The position numbers and the translations under genes are program-made. From the NCBI GenBank assembly GCA_965243145.1, contig CBDEUB010000002.1, forward strand, positions 1,364,001-1,428,000: a DNA stretch of 64,000 bases. The letters run 5' to 3'. Of this stretch, positions 53,301 to 60,880 are shown in pieces; the stretch's first letter is position 1; each line of letters begins with the position of its first letter. Below the pieces are notes generated by a model. That model was not told the origin of the DNA and ran no database searches. It saw only the letters and a program-made list of their open reading frames with translations. This DNA comes from CBDBLK01 sp965243145. Its GTDB lineage: Bacteria > Bdellovibrionota > Bacteriovoracia > Bacteriovoracales > Bacteriovoracaceae.

Positions 53301-53902
53301 CCCTCGATCATGTCCGTGACATTATGGCCAAAATGAGTTCGATGGAGATCTCCAAAATCCATGATCTCCCCGGAACCGGCAAACGGGACATGACCTTGGC
53401 GGGCATGTTTTCCTCGCGCAAAAACATCCTCACCAAAAAAGGTGATCGCATGTGCTTTGCCACTCTCGAAGACTTGAGCGGAAAAATAGATTGCATTATT
53501 TTTCCCAAAACTTTTGCCCAGTATGAAACTATTCTCGAAGTCGAAGGGCCTGTCATACTCTCGGGCCACATTAATCTTGCGGAATCTCCGCGCAAATTTT
53601 TCCCCCAAAAAATTCAACTTCTCAAAGGAGAAACCGAAGAAAAAGTGGTTGGCGTTCAGGTCAAGGTCAACACCGACGAATTGGCACCCCATACTCTAGA
53701 TCGCTTTAAACAAATTATTCTCAGCTACCGAGGTAGCATCCCCACCCAACTCGTTTTTGAATCTCAAAAAGGCAAAGTCAAAATGCAACTGGGCAATGAT
53801 TTTTTAGTTGGCCCAAACCCCCAAATGGCGGCACAAATCAACCAACTCTTCAACCGTAACTCCGTTGAATTTATTGTCAACAACAAAATCCAAGGCGCAT
53901 AG
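50312..53902 (+). CDS. dnaE: DNA polymerase III alpha subunit
   Basis: 1196 aa from ATG 50312 (MEPKTSLLKTHPDSFVHLHL); no strong ribosome site is seen, and a TTG 16 codons earlier is possible. PHP domain HLHTQYSLLDGAIRL, palm-domain PDFDIDFCQNGRAQVIDYV with the metal-binding Asp residues, GPGRGSGVGSLVAYAL, the thumb/fingers RPGPLNSGMVDDFI, and a C-terminal OB fold near residues 1010-1090 (KRDMTLAGMFSSRKNILTKK). Replicative polymerase. It is divergent from secE and followed at once by a secreted-protein gene (ATG one base after the stop). Confidence 0.97.
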   Translation: MEPKTSLLKTHPDSFVHLHLHTQYSLLDGAIRLADLIERAKELKVPAIAQTDHGNMFGAIDFYTRCRNAGIKPILGSEIYFTPGSRFDRKAAKRRQSISSQDAEESGRQIHHLILLCKNNTGYQNLCKLLSQAYMEGFYYKPRADLELLKQYGEGLVCTTACLKGEVGYNFFINRDDRAAKAITKLHGVFGDDFYLEIQENGIPEQAAVNQKVIAYARENNVQLVATNDCHYMVPQDAQAQEVLLCVQTGKTYNDENRMRMSSQEFYFKSPQEMRQAFDYIPEACDNTLAIADKCSVQLNWLDEKGHQIYHLPDFPIETEESTDQFFARKAREGLAERFEGPHFAHLINDQDWETKLKAQYCERLEYEINSICQMGFAGYFLIVADFVNWSLKQGIPVGPGRGSGVGSLVAYALRITNINPLPFNLLFERFINPERISMPDFDIDFCQNGRAQVIDYVTQKYGEEKVGQIITFGKLQPKAAIKDVARVFGLSFAEADTMSKLIPDELKITLKKAFDGEPRLRQLIDSDLRIKRVFEIATRLEGLYRHAGIHAAGVVITNRPLVEYCPLFKGAKGEKVIQFDKDFAEQVGLVKFDFLGLKTLTVIEQAQKIIRSNLDPQFDVEKIDIKDRQVYELISRGETLGIFQLESSGMMELCKNLGPDNLEDVTAINALYRPGPLNSGMVDDFIAIKHGHKKMTFPFPQLEEVLRDTYGVIVYQEQVMKIAQIVAGYSLGQADILRKAMGKKKADLIEEHREVFLKGAIEKGFDRNKSTELYQLMANFAEYGFNKSHAVAYAVIAYQTAYLKCYYTAPFFAALLSTELSNTDKVTLYINDAHNYSIKVLPPDINQSEWHFNVVDGHIRFGMGAVKNVGTGATESVVEERKANGPFKGIIDFCERVDLKLCNKKMIESLVKVGAFDSCESLNRRTMLENLDIIHIHGGKRQEEKHLGQVSLFASEESDHELVKGRLNITHQKDFDDREKLTHEHQLMGIYVSGHPLDHVRDIMAKMSSMEISKIHDLPGTGKRDMTLAGMFSSRKNILTKKGDRMCFATLEDLSGKIDCIIFPKTFAQYETILEVEGPVILSGHINLAESPRKFFPQKIQLLKGETEEKVVGVQVKVNTDELAPHTLDRFKQIILSYRGSIPTQLVFESQKGKVKMQLGNDFLVGPNPQMAAQINQLFNRNSVEFIVNNKIQGA

Positions 53903-53903
53903 T

Positions 53904-55298
53904 ATGCGAAGAGGCCATTGGGATAAAATTTTATTAGTGTTGTCCACTGGGTTCTTCCTCATAACTCACACACCTGCCCAAATAGGCAATTCTAACTCCG
54001 TCATCGGTGAAGGGCGTTTTACTCCTGGAGAAGGAGATCAGCTAAGTTTTATCAGAGAACAGCTTTTGGCCTCGGCGTTTAGAGATGTTCTCACCAAGGA
54101 AATGAACAAATTGGGCCTAGAATCCACATCCTTTTGGCAGCACTACAATCAAAAATTTGATCAATTTTTTGAACCGACTAGAAAAAAACTCAAAGAGCAG
54201 TATGGAATCCAACCAGGACAAAAAATCTCCGCTTCAAAACGCAAAAAGTATGAACAAGTCCTCCGCCTAAAACACAGAAACCTCAAAAGAAATTATGGAA
54301 ATATCGGCCGTGCCATTGGCCAATATTCCATTAAAAAACTTTCGCGCTCCCCAACCTTGCCCCATACCCGCAGCATTTCAATTCAAGCAAAAGTCAACCG
54401 AAATATCTTGCACCAAATTTACCTCAACTTTACCGCAGAGGCGAAAGAATCCAATATCAACACCCTTTACCTTACCGTCAATTTTAAGATAGAAAACATG
54501 AGTTGGAACGATATGGGTGATGCCCTCGAACCAACTTTTACTACCGCAATTCTGGAACGCTGGAAAAAAAACATTCTCGAAAGTACCAAATCACAAAAAT
54601 TGCAAATTCAAAATGTCATCATGGCCGACAAAGATACCCATTCAACACTGGAGCGCTATATCCAGGCCTCCTCGGAAACGCTCGACCCCCAATATACCGC
54701 TAGCTTGTGGGCCAAATTTCACTTCACTGTTGAACGGACAAAAGAAGAGGCCCTTTTTCAAAAGCGCGAATATAAAATTCGAGGTGATTTTGCCCTGATC
54801 AATTTGAGCAACCAAAAGATTATTCTCCACCAAGATTTTTCTCCCGTAAAGAAAACTTATCATACCGCCTCGGCCGACAATCTCAGAGGCCAACTGAGTG
54901 GACTTATCTCCGGCATCCCGCTCAACATTTTAAAAAAACTTCCCCCCGCCTTAAAGGCCCTGCCGTCCCGAAAATCTAAAATCCTATTGAGCGTCTCCCC
55001 GTACCGTAACATTAGGGATGTCTTAACTCTGATGAGGGTACTCGGAGAAAGGGGTATTGCCCATCAAGTTTCGCCACAACTGCAAAATTATTCAAAAATA
55101 GGGGCCAATATATTGCTCGAATATTCAGGCGATCCTCAAAAAGTTAAAAGTCTCTTATCCTCGCTTAATAACCGTCACATTTCACGCCACCTTTTGGTCA
55201 AAATCCACAACCCTCAAAACCCCTTTAAAATAGCACTTGAGACGGTAGCGGCAGAACCGGCAAATTCCAACAAAACCTCTCTCAACCGTGATGGATAA
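53904..55298 (+). CDS. Exported hypothetical protein
   Basis: 464 aa from ATG 53904, one base after the dnaE stop. A signal peptide (KILLVLSTGFFLITHTPAQI) is followed by a helical region rich in Lys, Gln and Arg (residues 40-150, FFEPTRKKLKEQYGI and onward). The C-terminal half has alternating strands with no motif I recognise. It is paired with a FlgT/CsgG-like lipoprotein 5 bp downstream, so both probably act in one periplasmic or outer-membrane complex. It may be translationally coupled to dnaE, an odd pairing of functions. Confidence 0.7.
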   Translation: MRRGHWDKILLVLSTGFFLITHTPAQIGNSNSVIGEGRFTPGEGDQLSFIREQLLASAFRDVLTKEMNKLGLESTSFWQHYNQKFDQFFEPTRKKLKEQYGIQPGQKISASKRKKYEQVLRLKHRNLKRNYGNIGRAIGQYSIKKLSRSPTLPHTRSISIQAKVNRNILHQIYLNFTAEAKESNINTLYLTVNFKIENMSWNDMGDALEPTFTTAILERWKKNILESTKSQKLQIQNVIMADKDTHSTLERYIQASSETLDPQYTASLWAKFHFTVERTKEEALFQKREYKIRGDFALINLSNQKIILHQDFSPVKKTYHTASADNLRGQLSGLISGIPLNILKKLPPALKALPSRKSKILLSVSPYRNIRDVLTLMRVLGERGIAHQVSPQLQNYSKIGANILLEYSGDPQKVKSLLSSLNNRHISRHLLVKIHNPQNPFKIALETVAAEPANSNKTSLNRDG

Positions 55299-55303
55299 AA
55301 ACA

Positions 55304-56251
55304 GTGAAAGAAGTTTTTAATCAAATAAAATTTTTGGCCCTCGCTTTGGCAACAGGTTGCTCTGGACTGCTCCTCCAAAGAGGGGGGCGCTACCCCAGTC
55401 TTCAAGAACCGCCTCCCCTGCGCGAAGAAGTCACCAGGCCCCACTTCGATGGAATGAAAAAAAAGCTGGTTCTACTCACTTTCTTCAATGAATCCCCCCA
55501 CGGAAGAGACGACTTGGGCATTGTGGCCACAGAAGAATTGCGCCGAGAATTGGATGGTAGTGGCCAATTTATGGTCGATTCCATTTCCGAAAAAATTTTT
55601 GGAAATTCCAAAAGAATTTATGCTGCCGGGGGCACACATTTGAGTCAACTCTCCCGCCAGGCCAAGGCCGCCGGAATCAATTTTGTCGTCTTCGGGAGGA
55701 TTTTAGAGGCCCGCGTTCGGGAAATGACGGATGAAATAGGTATCGTCCGCAAAACCAAATCGTACAGCGAATCCAAGGTTGAAATCCGCATTTTTGATGT
55801 CAACAGCAACAAGGAAATTTTTAACCAAACCACCCATGGCCACGCCAACGATTCGGCCCTGCGCCTGTTCAACCAAAACCGCGAAACCCGCCTTACCTAC
55901 AGACGCGAACTCTTGCGCTACACCATCAGAGTGACCGTCAGAAAAAGCATTCCGCAAATTTTGGAGATTGCTGGCAAACACGACTGGACGGGTAGAATCG
56001 CCAAAATCATCGGCCAAAAAATTTATATCAACGCCGGCCGCGCCAGTGGCCTGCAAATTAGCGACATTCTCAAAGTCATCACCGAAGGGCAAGAAATCTT
56101 TGACCCCGAAACCGGGGCCATGATCGGAATGTCCAAAGGGGAAGTCAAAGGCACGGTTGAAGTTATCGATTACTTTGGCCCCGACGGTGCCATCGCCATT
56201 CTCCACTCGGGCGGCTCCATTTTAGAAGGCGATTTTGTCCAACTCTACTGA
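55304..56251 (+). CDS. FlgT/CsgG-like lipoprotein
   Basis: 315 aa from a GTG. The N terminus has a lipobox (ALATGC, Cys19). Residues 53-165 resemble the CsgG-type nucleoside-like fold (KKLVLLTFFNESPHGRDDLG, then GINFVVFGRILEARV). The C-terminal 90 residues (GRIAKIIGQKIYINAGRASG, LQISDILKVITEG, then IFDPETG) match the FlgT C-terminal pattern, a beta domain also found in outer-membrane assembly proteins. It is probably anchored in the outer membrane, facing the periplasm. FlgT supports the flagellar H/T ring in Vibrio, but no flagellar genes are near, so the role is open. Confidence 0.65.
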   Translation: MKEVFNQIKFLALALATGCSGLLLQRGGRYPSLQEPPPLREEVTRPHFDGMKKKLVLLTFFNESPHGRDDLGIVATEELRRELDGSGQFMVDSISEKIFGNSKRIYAAGGTHLSQLSRQAKAAGINFVVFGRILEARVREMTDEIGIVRKTKSYSESKVEIRIFDVNSNKEIFNQTTHGHANDSALRLFNQNRETRLTYRRELLRYTIRVTVRKSIPQILEIAGKHDWTGRIAKIIGQKIYINAGRASGLQISDILKVITEGQEIFDPETGAMIGMSKGEVKGTVEVIDYFGPDGAIAILHSGGSILEGDFVQLY

Positions 56252-56278
56252 CAACGCAATCCTTGACACTCAAACGGC

Positions 56279-57328
56279 ATGAATCCATACGATTTATTTA
56301 AATTTTTGGCCTTCCGGTTTGAACCCGAAATGGCCCACCACCTCACTCTCAAACTGGCGTCGCAGTTTCCCGCTCCCTTGGTGCTTCTGTTTGGCCAGCA
56401 AGAAATAGGCCAATGCTACCAAACGCCCCTCAAATGTGGATTAAATTGGCCCTTTCCCGTTGGCCTGGCGGCCGGATTGGACAAAAACGCCGTCGCGGTA
56501 GATTTTTTTAGTTCTCTTTTCTTAGGTGCTATCGAAGTGGGAACCGTCACACCGAGGCCACAGGAAGGCAATCCCCGCCCGCGCATCTTCCGCTTCCCCC
56601 GCGAACACAGTTTGCGCAACCATCTGGGTTTTAATAATTTGGGCATGAATCAAGTGCGCAACAACCTCCAACGCGCCCGCCGGCATGGCAAAATTTTGGG
56701 CGTGAACCTGGGCAAAAACAAGGATACCCCTCTGGAACGGGCGGAAGAAGATTACCGCCTTCTCTACCAAACTTTCGCTCCTCTGGCCGATTATCTGGTG
56801 ATCAACATTTCCTCTCCCAACACGCCGGGGCTGCGCCAACTGCAAAAAAGGGAATACCTCACCTCTCTGGCCCAGTCCTTAAAAGAGGAACGCCAAAAAA
56901 ATCCGCGTCCCCTGTTTTTAAAAATTGATCCCGACCTGGAAGTTAAAGAACTGGACTCCATCGTTCAATGCGCTTTTGATTTCAACCTGGCGGGCATTAT
57001 TGCCACCAACACCACAATGATGCCCGAACTGGGAAAAGGCGGCGTTTCCGGACGCAAACTCAAACAGCGCGCCCAGCGAATGCGCCGTGAAATTCTGGCG
57101 CGCGTCCGCCCCGATTCCCCGCTCGATGTCATCGGAGTGGGGGGCATTGAATCCTTTGAAGACCTCTATCAGTTTTGGACACATGGAGGAAGGGTAGTGC
57201 AAATCTACACTTCTTTTATCTACCAGGGGCCAAAACTTTTAAAAGATATTCAACGGGGCATTGATGCCCAACTGGAAAAGCACGGCCTCAAAACCCTGGA
57301 GCAACTCTTTCACTTTTTGTCTGCGTAG
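56279..57328 (+). CDS. pyrD: Dihydroorotate dehydrogenase (quinone)
   Basis: 349 aa. Class 2 enzyme that oxidises dihydroorotate to orotate with quinone as acceptor at the inner membrane. N-terminal membrane-binding helices (PYDLFKFLAFRFEPEMAHHL), then FPVGLAAGLDKNAVAVDFF, GAIEVGTVTPRPQEGNPRPR, FNNLGMN, the catalytic-loop VINISSPNTPGLRQLQ (Ser) and FMN-phosphate VIGVGGIESFEDLYQFW. The 3' end overlaps convergent queC by 19 bp. Confidence 0.96.
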   Translation: MNPYDLFKFLAFRFEPEMAHHLTLKLASQFPAPLVLLFGQQEIGQCYQTPLKCGLNWPFPVGLAAGLDKNAVAVDFFSSLFLGAIEVGTVTPRPQEGNPRPRIFRFPREHSLRNHLGFNNLGMNQVRNNLQRARRHGKILGVNLGKNKDTPLERAEEDYRLLYQTFAPLADYLVINISSPNTPGLRQLQKREYLTSLAQSLKEERQKNPRPLFLKIDPDLEVKELDSIVQCAFDFNLAGIIATNTTMMPELGKGGVSGRKLKQRAQRMRREILARVRPDSPLDVIGVGGIESFEDLYQFWTHGGRVVQIYTSFIYQGPKLLKDIQRGIDAQLEKHGLKTLEQLFHFLSA

Positions 57329-58017
57329 GGAATGGGGTCTTTTACGCATGCCCGGCGAAACCCGCGCAACCGGAGAACGCAAGAATCGCAAACCCCGCAA
57401 GCGCGGTCGCTTCTCTGGTAACAACTCCAGGAGTATTCGATGGGGGCCTTTAACTCCATCGCTTTTTCCACAATTTGTTTTTTATCCATGGCAATCACCG
57501 GGGCCACGACTTCAATATCTTGGGCCTTAGTGCCCTCCCGAATGAGGGCATTGAACGCCCGGTAATAACTGGCCCTGCAATCGGGATAGCCCGAACTGTC
57601 TTCTTCGACCGCGCCGATATAAATTTTTTTGGCCCCGATAACCTCGGCCCAGGAAACCGCCAAGGCCAAGATGAGGGTATTGCGAAAGGGAACATAGCTA
57701 TTGGGAATTTCGCCGCTCCCGCAAAGTTCTTCTTCTCCCGCATGGGAGCGAACCGGCATCTCTTGGTCAGTGAGGGAACTTCCACCGATCGCTTTGAGAA
57801 ATCCCATGTCCACCACTTTGCGCAACTCCCGGGGAATAGCGTAGTGATCACTCATGCGGGCAAAGCACTCCAGTTCCTTGTCCTGCGTCCTCTGGCCATA
57901 GTTGAGATGCAAACTGGCCACCCGCCCGTGCTCTCCCACCGCCATGGCCAACGACACTAGGGAATCCATCCCGCCACTCACCAGGGCAATGGCCAAATCG
58001 GAAGATGCTTGGCCCAT
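57310..58017 (-). CDS. queC: 7-cyano-7-deazaguanine synthase
   Basis: 235 aa. ATP-dependent conversion of 7-carboxy-7-deazaguanine to preQ0 in queuosine synthesis. N-terminal pyrophosphatase loop SGGMDSLVSLAMAVGEHGRV, NYGQRTQDKELECFARM, and the zinc site SCYQRSDRACGVCDSCVLRL with four cysteines. Other queuosine genes are not in the window. It is divergent from the small secreted-protein gene at 58200, sharing an intergenic region with two inverted repeats. Confidence 0.95.
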   Translation of the reverse strand: MGQASSDLAIALVSGGMDSLVSLAMAVGEHGRVASLHLNYGQRTQDKELECFARMSDHYAIPRELRKVVDMGFLKAIGGSSLTDQEMPVRSHAGEEELCGSGEIPNSYVPFRNTLILALAVSWAEVIGAKKIYIGAVEEDSSGYPDCRASYYRAFNALIREGTKAQDIEVVAPVIAMDKKQIVEKAMELKAPIEYSWSCYQRSDRACGVCDSCVLRLRGFRRACVKDPIPYADKK

Positions 58018-58081
58018 AAAAACTTCTCCTTATTAGGGGCCTTGTAACACCAATTTATACCATAAAGAAAATAATGCGACG

Positions 58082-58099
58082 CATATTTATGTAAATATG
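58082..58099. promoter_or_regulatory. 18-bp palindrome in the queC divergent region
   Basis: CATATTTA-TG-TAAATATG is perfectly symmetrical. It lies 64 bp upstream of queC and about 100 bp upstream of the secreted-protein gene, and overlaps AT-rich promoter-like sequence. It could be a repressor site. Confidence 0.45.
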
Positions 58100-58122
58100 G
58101 CCCGATCCTAAAAAACCTTGCA

Positions 58123-58172
58123 TTATCCAAAATATGGCCTTAAACACCTTTCAAGGAATCAATTTTGGATAA
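58123..58172. promoter_or_regulatory. 11-bp inverted repeat upstream of the small secreted-protein gene
   Basis: TTATCCAAAAT (58123-58133) and ATTTTGGATAA (58162-58172) are exact reverse complements with a 28-nt gap. The right arm is 28 bp before the start codon at 58200. It may be a two-site operator or a leader hairpin; no T-run follows, so it is not a standard terminator. Confidence 0.45.
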
Positions 58173-58199
58173 CTGGCCCGTAGATCAAAAGGAGACGAT

Positions 58200-58697
58200 A
58201 TGAAAGAGATAAAACGACTGTTCCCGGCCTTTTTGTTGATGGCCTTGCTGCCCGCTCTAGTGTTTGGGGCCGATCAAGAAGAATCCGAATACTTCGAGCT
58301 AAGCGGTGCTTACCACCCACCTCAATTGAGTTATAGAACCTTCGCTGAGGCCCTTGATGAGAGATGGGAAGATATAGAGGATATAAAAATTCTCTCAATT
58401 AGGCGCACACTAGAGCAGTTAGTTGCGAACGAATTAAACCCCATCGCATGGTTTATGACCTTGTTTGACGGCCCTTTCCTCTATATTAGGGCCAAACTCA
58501 CCTTTGAAGGCCACATTGTGGGACGAGAAAATTTGGATATACAGACTTTCACCTGTAACTTATTTTTCTCTGCAAATATAATTTCTGTTGATGTGAAAAA
58601 ATGTCACAATGAGAATTTTTCCATAAAACGACTTTATATCAAAGGTGAAGAGTTGGGCCTTTCCTCCGACATTTACCCTCAAGAAGAACTCAAATAA
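58200..58697 (+). CDS. Small exported hypothetical protein
   Basis: 165 aa. AGGAG seven bases before the ATG. Signal peptide 1-23 (LFPAFLLMALLPALVFGA), then a soluble domain of about 140 residues with two cysteines (FTCNLFF and VKKCHNE) that could form a disulfide, and alternating strands. No family recognised. Convergent with the phosphoglucomutase gene, overlapping its 3' end by 8 bp. Confidence 0.65.
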   Translation: MKEIKRLFPAFLLMALLPALVFGADQEESEYFELSGAYHPPQLSYRTFAEALDERWEDIEDIKILSIRRTLEQLVANELNPIAWFMTLFDGPFLYIRAKLTFEGHIVGRENLDIQTFTCNLFFSANIISVDVKKCHNENFSIKRLYIKGEELGLSSDIYPQEELK

Positions 58698-60450
58698 CCC
58701 CGCCCGTTCTTTTAATAAAATCAACAAATTCGAGAGAGCGCGCTTGCGCTCTCGCTTTTTTCTCCGCCAGACTCCCCTCCGCCTGGTGAATCATAATATA
58801 AAACTTGATCTTAGGCTCGGTTCCCGAGGGCCTAAGAAAAAGGCGGTCGCCGTTTTGAAAATAAAAACCCAGGACATTGCTGGAGGGAAATTCTAACTCT
58901 CCCTCCGTCCCTGAAACTACATCGAGCACTCTCCCTGACCTGTAATCCTCAATTTTTTGCAAGGGAAGGCCCAGCAAATCTGGCCCTTGAAACTCCCGGA
59001 AAACCTCCATCAAATGGGCCATTTTGCGAGCACCTTCCGCGCCTTGAAAATCCAGGCACAACAATTTCTCAAAGGAAAAACCAAATCGCCGGTACAATGA
59101 ATCCAGCGCTTCGACCAAATTCATGCCGCAGGTTTTGTGCCACAGGGCCATCTCGGCGATGAGGGCCACCGAGGCCACTCCGTCCTTATCGCGGGCAAAA
59201 GCGTGATTGAGGTAGCCAAAAGATTCTTCCGCTCCAAAAATAAAATGGCGCTCGGGGGCCTGCCTTTCGAGAGTTTCCAACCGCTTGCAAATCCACTTGA
59301 AGCCGGTCAGTGTATTTTCACATTCCACACCATAGGCCGCTGCCACCTTTTCCAACAGGGGAGTCGTCACAATGGTCTTGATCAAATAGGGCCGTTTGGG
59401 CATGCGCCCCTGATCGCTCAAATGATGACAAAGGTAGTGCAAGAGGAGCAGGCCAATTTGGTTGCCGTTGAGATAGCAAACTTCCCCTTCAAAAGGCAAG
59501 GCGAGGCCCACGCGATCGGTGTCGGGGTCAGTGCCCAAAACCAAGTCGGCCCCCACATCCTGCATTTGATCCACCGCCATTTTTAAAGCGCCGGGATTTT
59601 CCGGGTTGGGGGAATCCACCGTCGGGAAATTCCCGTCCGGTTCGGCCTGGGCCGCCACCAAGTCAACTCGACTCAATCCCAAATCGGAGAGCGCGCGCAG
59701 GCAGGGAACTTTTCCGGTTCCGTGCAAAGGAGTGTAGACGACATGCAGTTGCCCCCCCTTGGCCCCACATAAACCTAAGTTGAGAGACTGGGACTTGATG
59801 GCCGCAAAATAGGCATTTTCAGTTTCCTCTCCAATCCACTGGATGAGGCCACTGTCCAATCCCTCCTCAAAATCCAAAGAACGGATGCTCCCCAAATCGG
59901 TGTTCTGTCTAAACTGTTCGATAATGCGCCCGTCAACAGGTGGCGTCACTTGCGCCCCATCGGCCCAAAAAACCTTGAAACCGTTGTACTCGGGTGGATT
60001 GTGGCTTGCGGTAATCATCACTCCCGCCGAACACTGGTGGTGGCGAATGGCAAAAGAGCAAAGGGATACGGGATTTAAACGGCGGTAAACCAGTGCTGTC
60101 ACCCCATGGGCGGCAAAAACACCCGCCGTCTCACGGGCAAATTCCCAAGAGTTGTGGCGGCAATCGTAGGAAATCGCCACCTTAGGAGACTTCTTCCCAT
60201 CCTCAAAAACGGCCTGCGCCACGGCCCAACTGGCCCGGCAAATATTGTACTTATTGAGGCGATAACTTCCCTGGCCCAAAGGGGCGCGAAGGCCACCTGT
60301 GCCAAATTCCAGGTCGCGGTAGAAGCGCTCTTCAATTTCCGCCCAATTTTTTTGGTCAATTAGGGCCTGAATTTCGGCCCTGGATGCTTCATCAATGTGC
60401 GGGTTTTTGGCCCAGTCTTTAGCTCTTTCGAGCGCCTCAGTTACCGGCAT
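58690..60450 (-). CDS. Phospho-sugar mutase (alpha-phosphoglucomutase type)
   Basis: 586 aa, matching the length of PgcA-type enzymes. Interconverts glucose 1- and 6-phosphate or mannose phosphates. The phosphoserine loop is TASHNPPEYNGFKVFWADGA, the metal loop GTDPDTDRVGLALPF, the sugar-binding FGAEESFGY and the phosphate-binding RPSGTEPKIKFYI. Cytosolic; it would feed glycolysis and envelope polysaccharide synthesis. Start ATG 60450. The 151 bp up to the ferredoxin gene hold a possible divergent promoter. Confidence 0.95.
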   Translation of the reverse strand: MPVTEALERAKDWAKNPHIDEASRAEIQALIDQKNWAEIEERFYRDLEFGTGGLRAPLGQGSYRLNKYNICRASWAVAQAVFEDGKKSPKVAISYDCRHNSWEFARETAGVFAAHGVTALVYRRLNPVSLCSFAIRHHQCSAGVMITASHNPPEYNGFKVFWADGAQVTPPVDGRIIEQFRQNTDLGSIRSLDFEEGLDSGLIQWIGEETENAYFAAIKSQSLNLGLCGAKGGQLHVVYTPLHGTGKVPCLRALSDLGLSRVDLVAAQAEPDGNFPTVDSPNPENPGALKMAVDQMQDVGADLVLGTDPDTDRVGLALPFEGEVCYLNGNQIGLLLLHYLCHHLSDQGRMPKRPYLIKTIVTTPLLEKVAAAYGVECENTLTGFKWICKRLETLERQAPERHFIFGAEESFGYLNHAFARDKDGVASVALIAEMALWHKTCGMNLVEALDSLYRRFGFSFEKLLCLDFQGAEGARKMAHLMEVFREFQGPDLLGLPLQKIEDYRSGRVLDVVSGTEGELEFPSSNVLGFYFQNGDRLFLRPSGTEPKIKFYIMIHQAEGSLAEKKARAQARSLEFVDFIKRTGGVI

Positions 60451-60544
60451 AGTTAAAGGCCCTTAACCTAACGCTTTTGATCTTAACAATTTCCATTGGA
60501 GACGCTATCGTGATCTGCCTATTTTGGCCAGATAATCAAACTGC

Positions 60545-60573
60545 TTGGAAGTTAAGACACTTGAGGTTATCCT
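60545..60573 (+). promoter_or_regulatory. Possible promoter of the ferredoxin gene
   Basis: TTGGAA (60545-60550), 17-bp spacer, TATCCT (60568-60573), 29 bp before the ATG at 60602. Each hexamer matches four consensus positions. Confidence 0.35.
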
Positions 60574-60601
60574 GAACTAAAGCACGAGGAGACAATTTGC
60601 C

Positions 60602-60850
60602 ATGGCCAATTCCAGTCAGAAACACAAAAAAAATATTGCCGGTGCCTGGTATTGCACAGACCCCGACGATGAAAACGGCGAAGGCTGTATCGCCTGCAAT
60701 GTTTGCTACACGGGGGCCCCGGATTTCTTTGCCGAAGACGAAGACGGCAACGCCTTCGTTCACAAACAGCCTTCCACCCCCGAAGAAATTGAACTGTGCC
60801 AAGAGCAACTGGAGGCCTGCCCGGTGGCCTCAATAGGAAGCGACGGATAG
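60602..60850 (+). CDS. Ferredoxin, single [4Fe-4S]
   Basis: 82 aa. CIACNVC in the first half and CPV near the C terminus supply the four cluster ligands of the monocluster ferredoxin type; the rest is acidic (EDEDGN, CTDPDDENGEG). GAGGAG precedes the ATG by about ten bases. It is a plausible electron carrier for the KorAB oxidoreductase encoded at 4851-7718, though not linked to it. An antiporter gene follows 30 bp later. Confidence 0.9.
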   Translation: MANSSQKHKKNIAGAWYCTDPDDENGEGCIACNVCYTGAPDFFAEDEDGNAFVHKQPSTPEEIELCQEQLEACPVASIGSDG

Positions 60851-60880
60851 CATTATCATTTTTTAACGGCGAGGGTTTTC

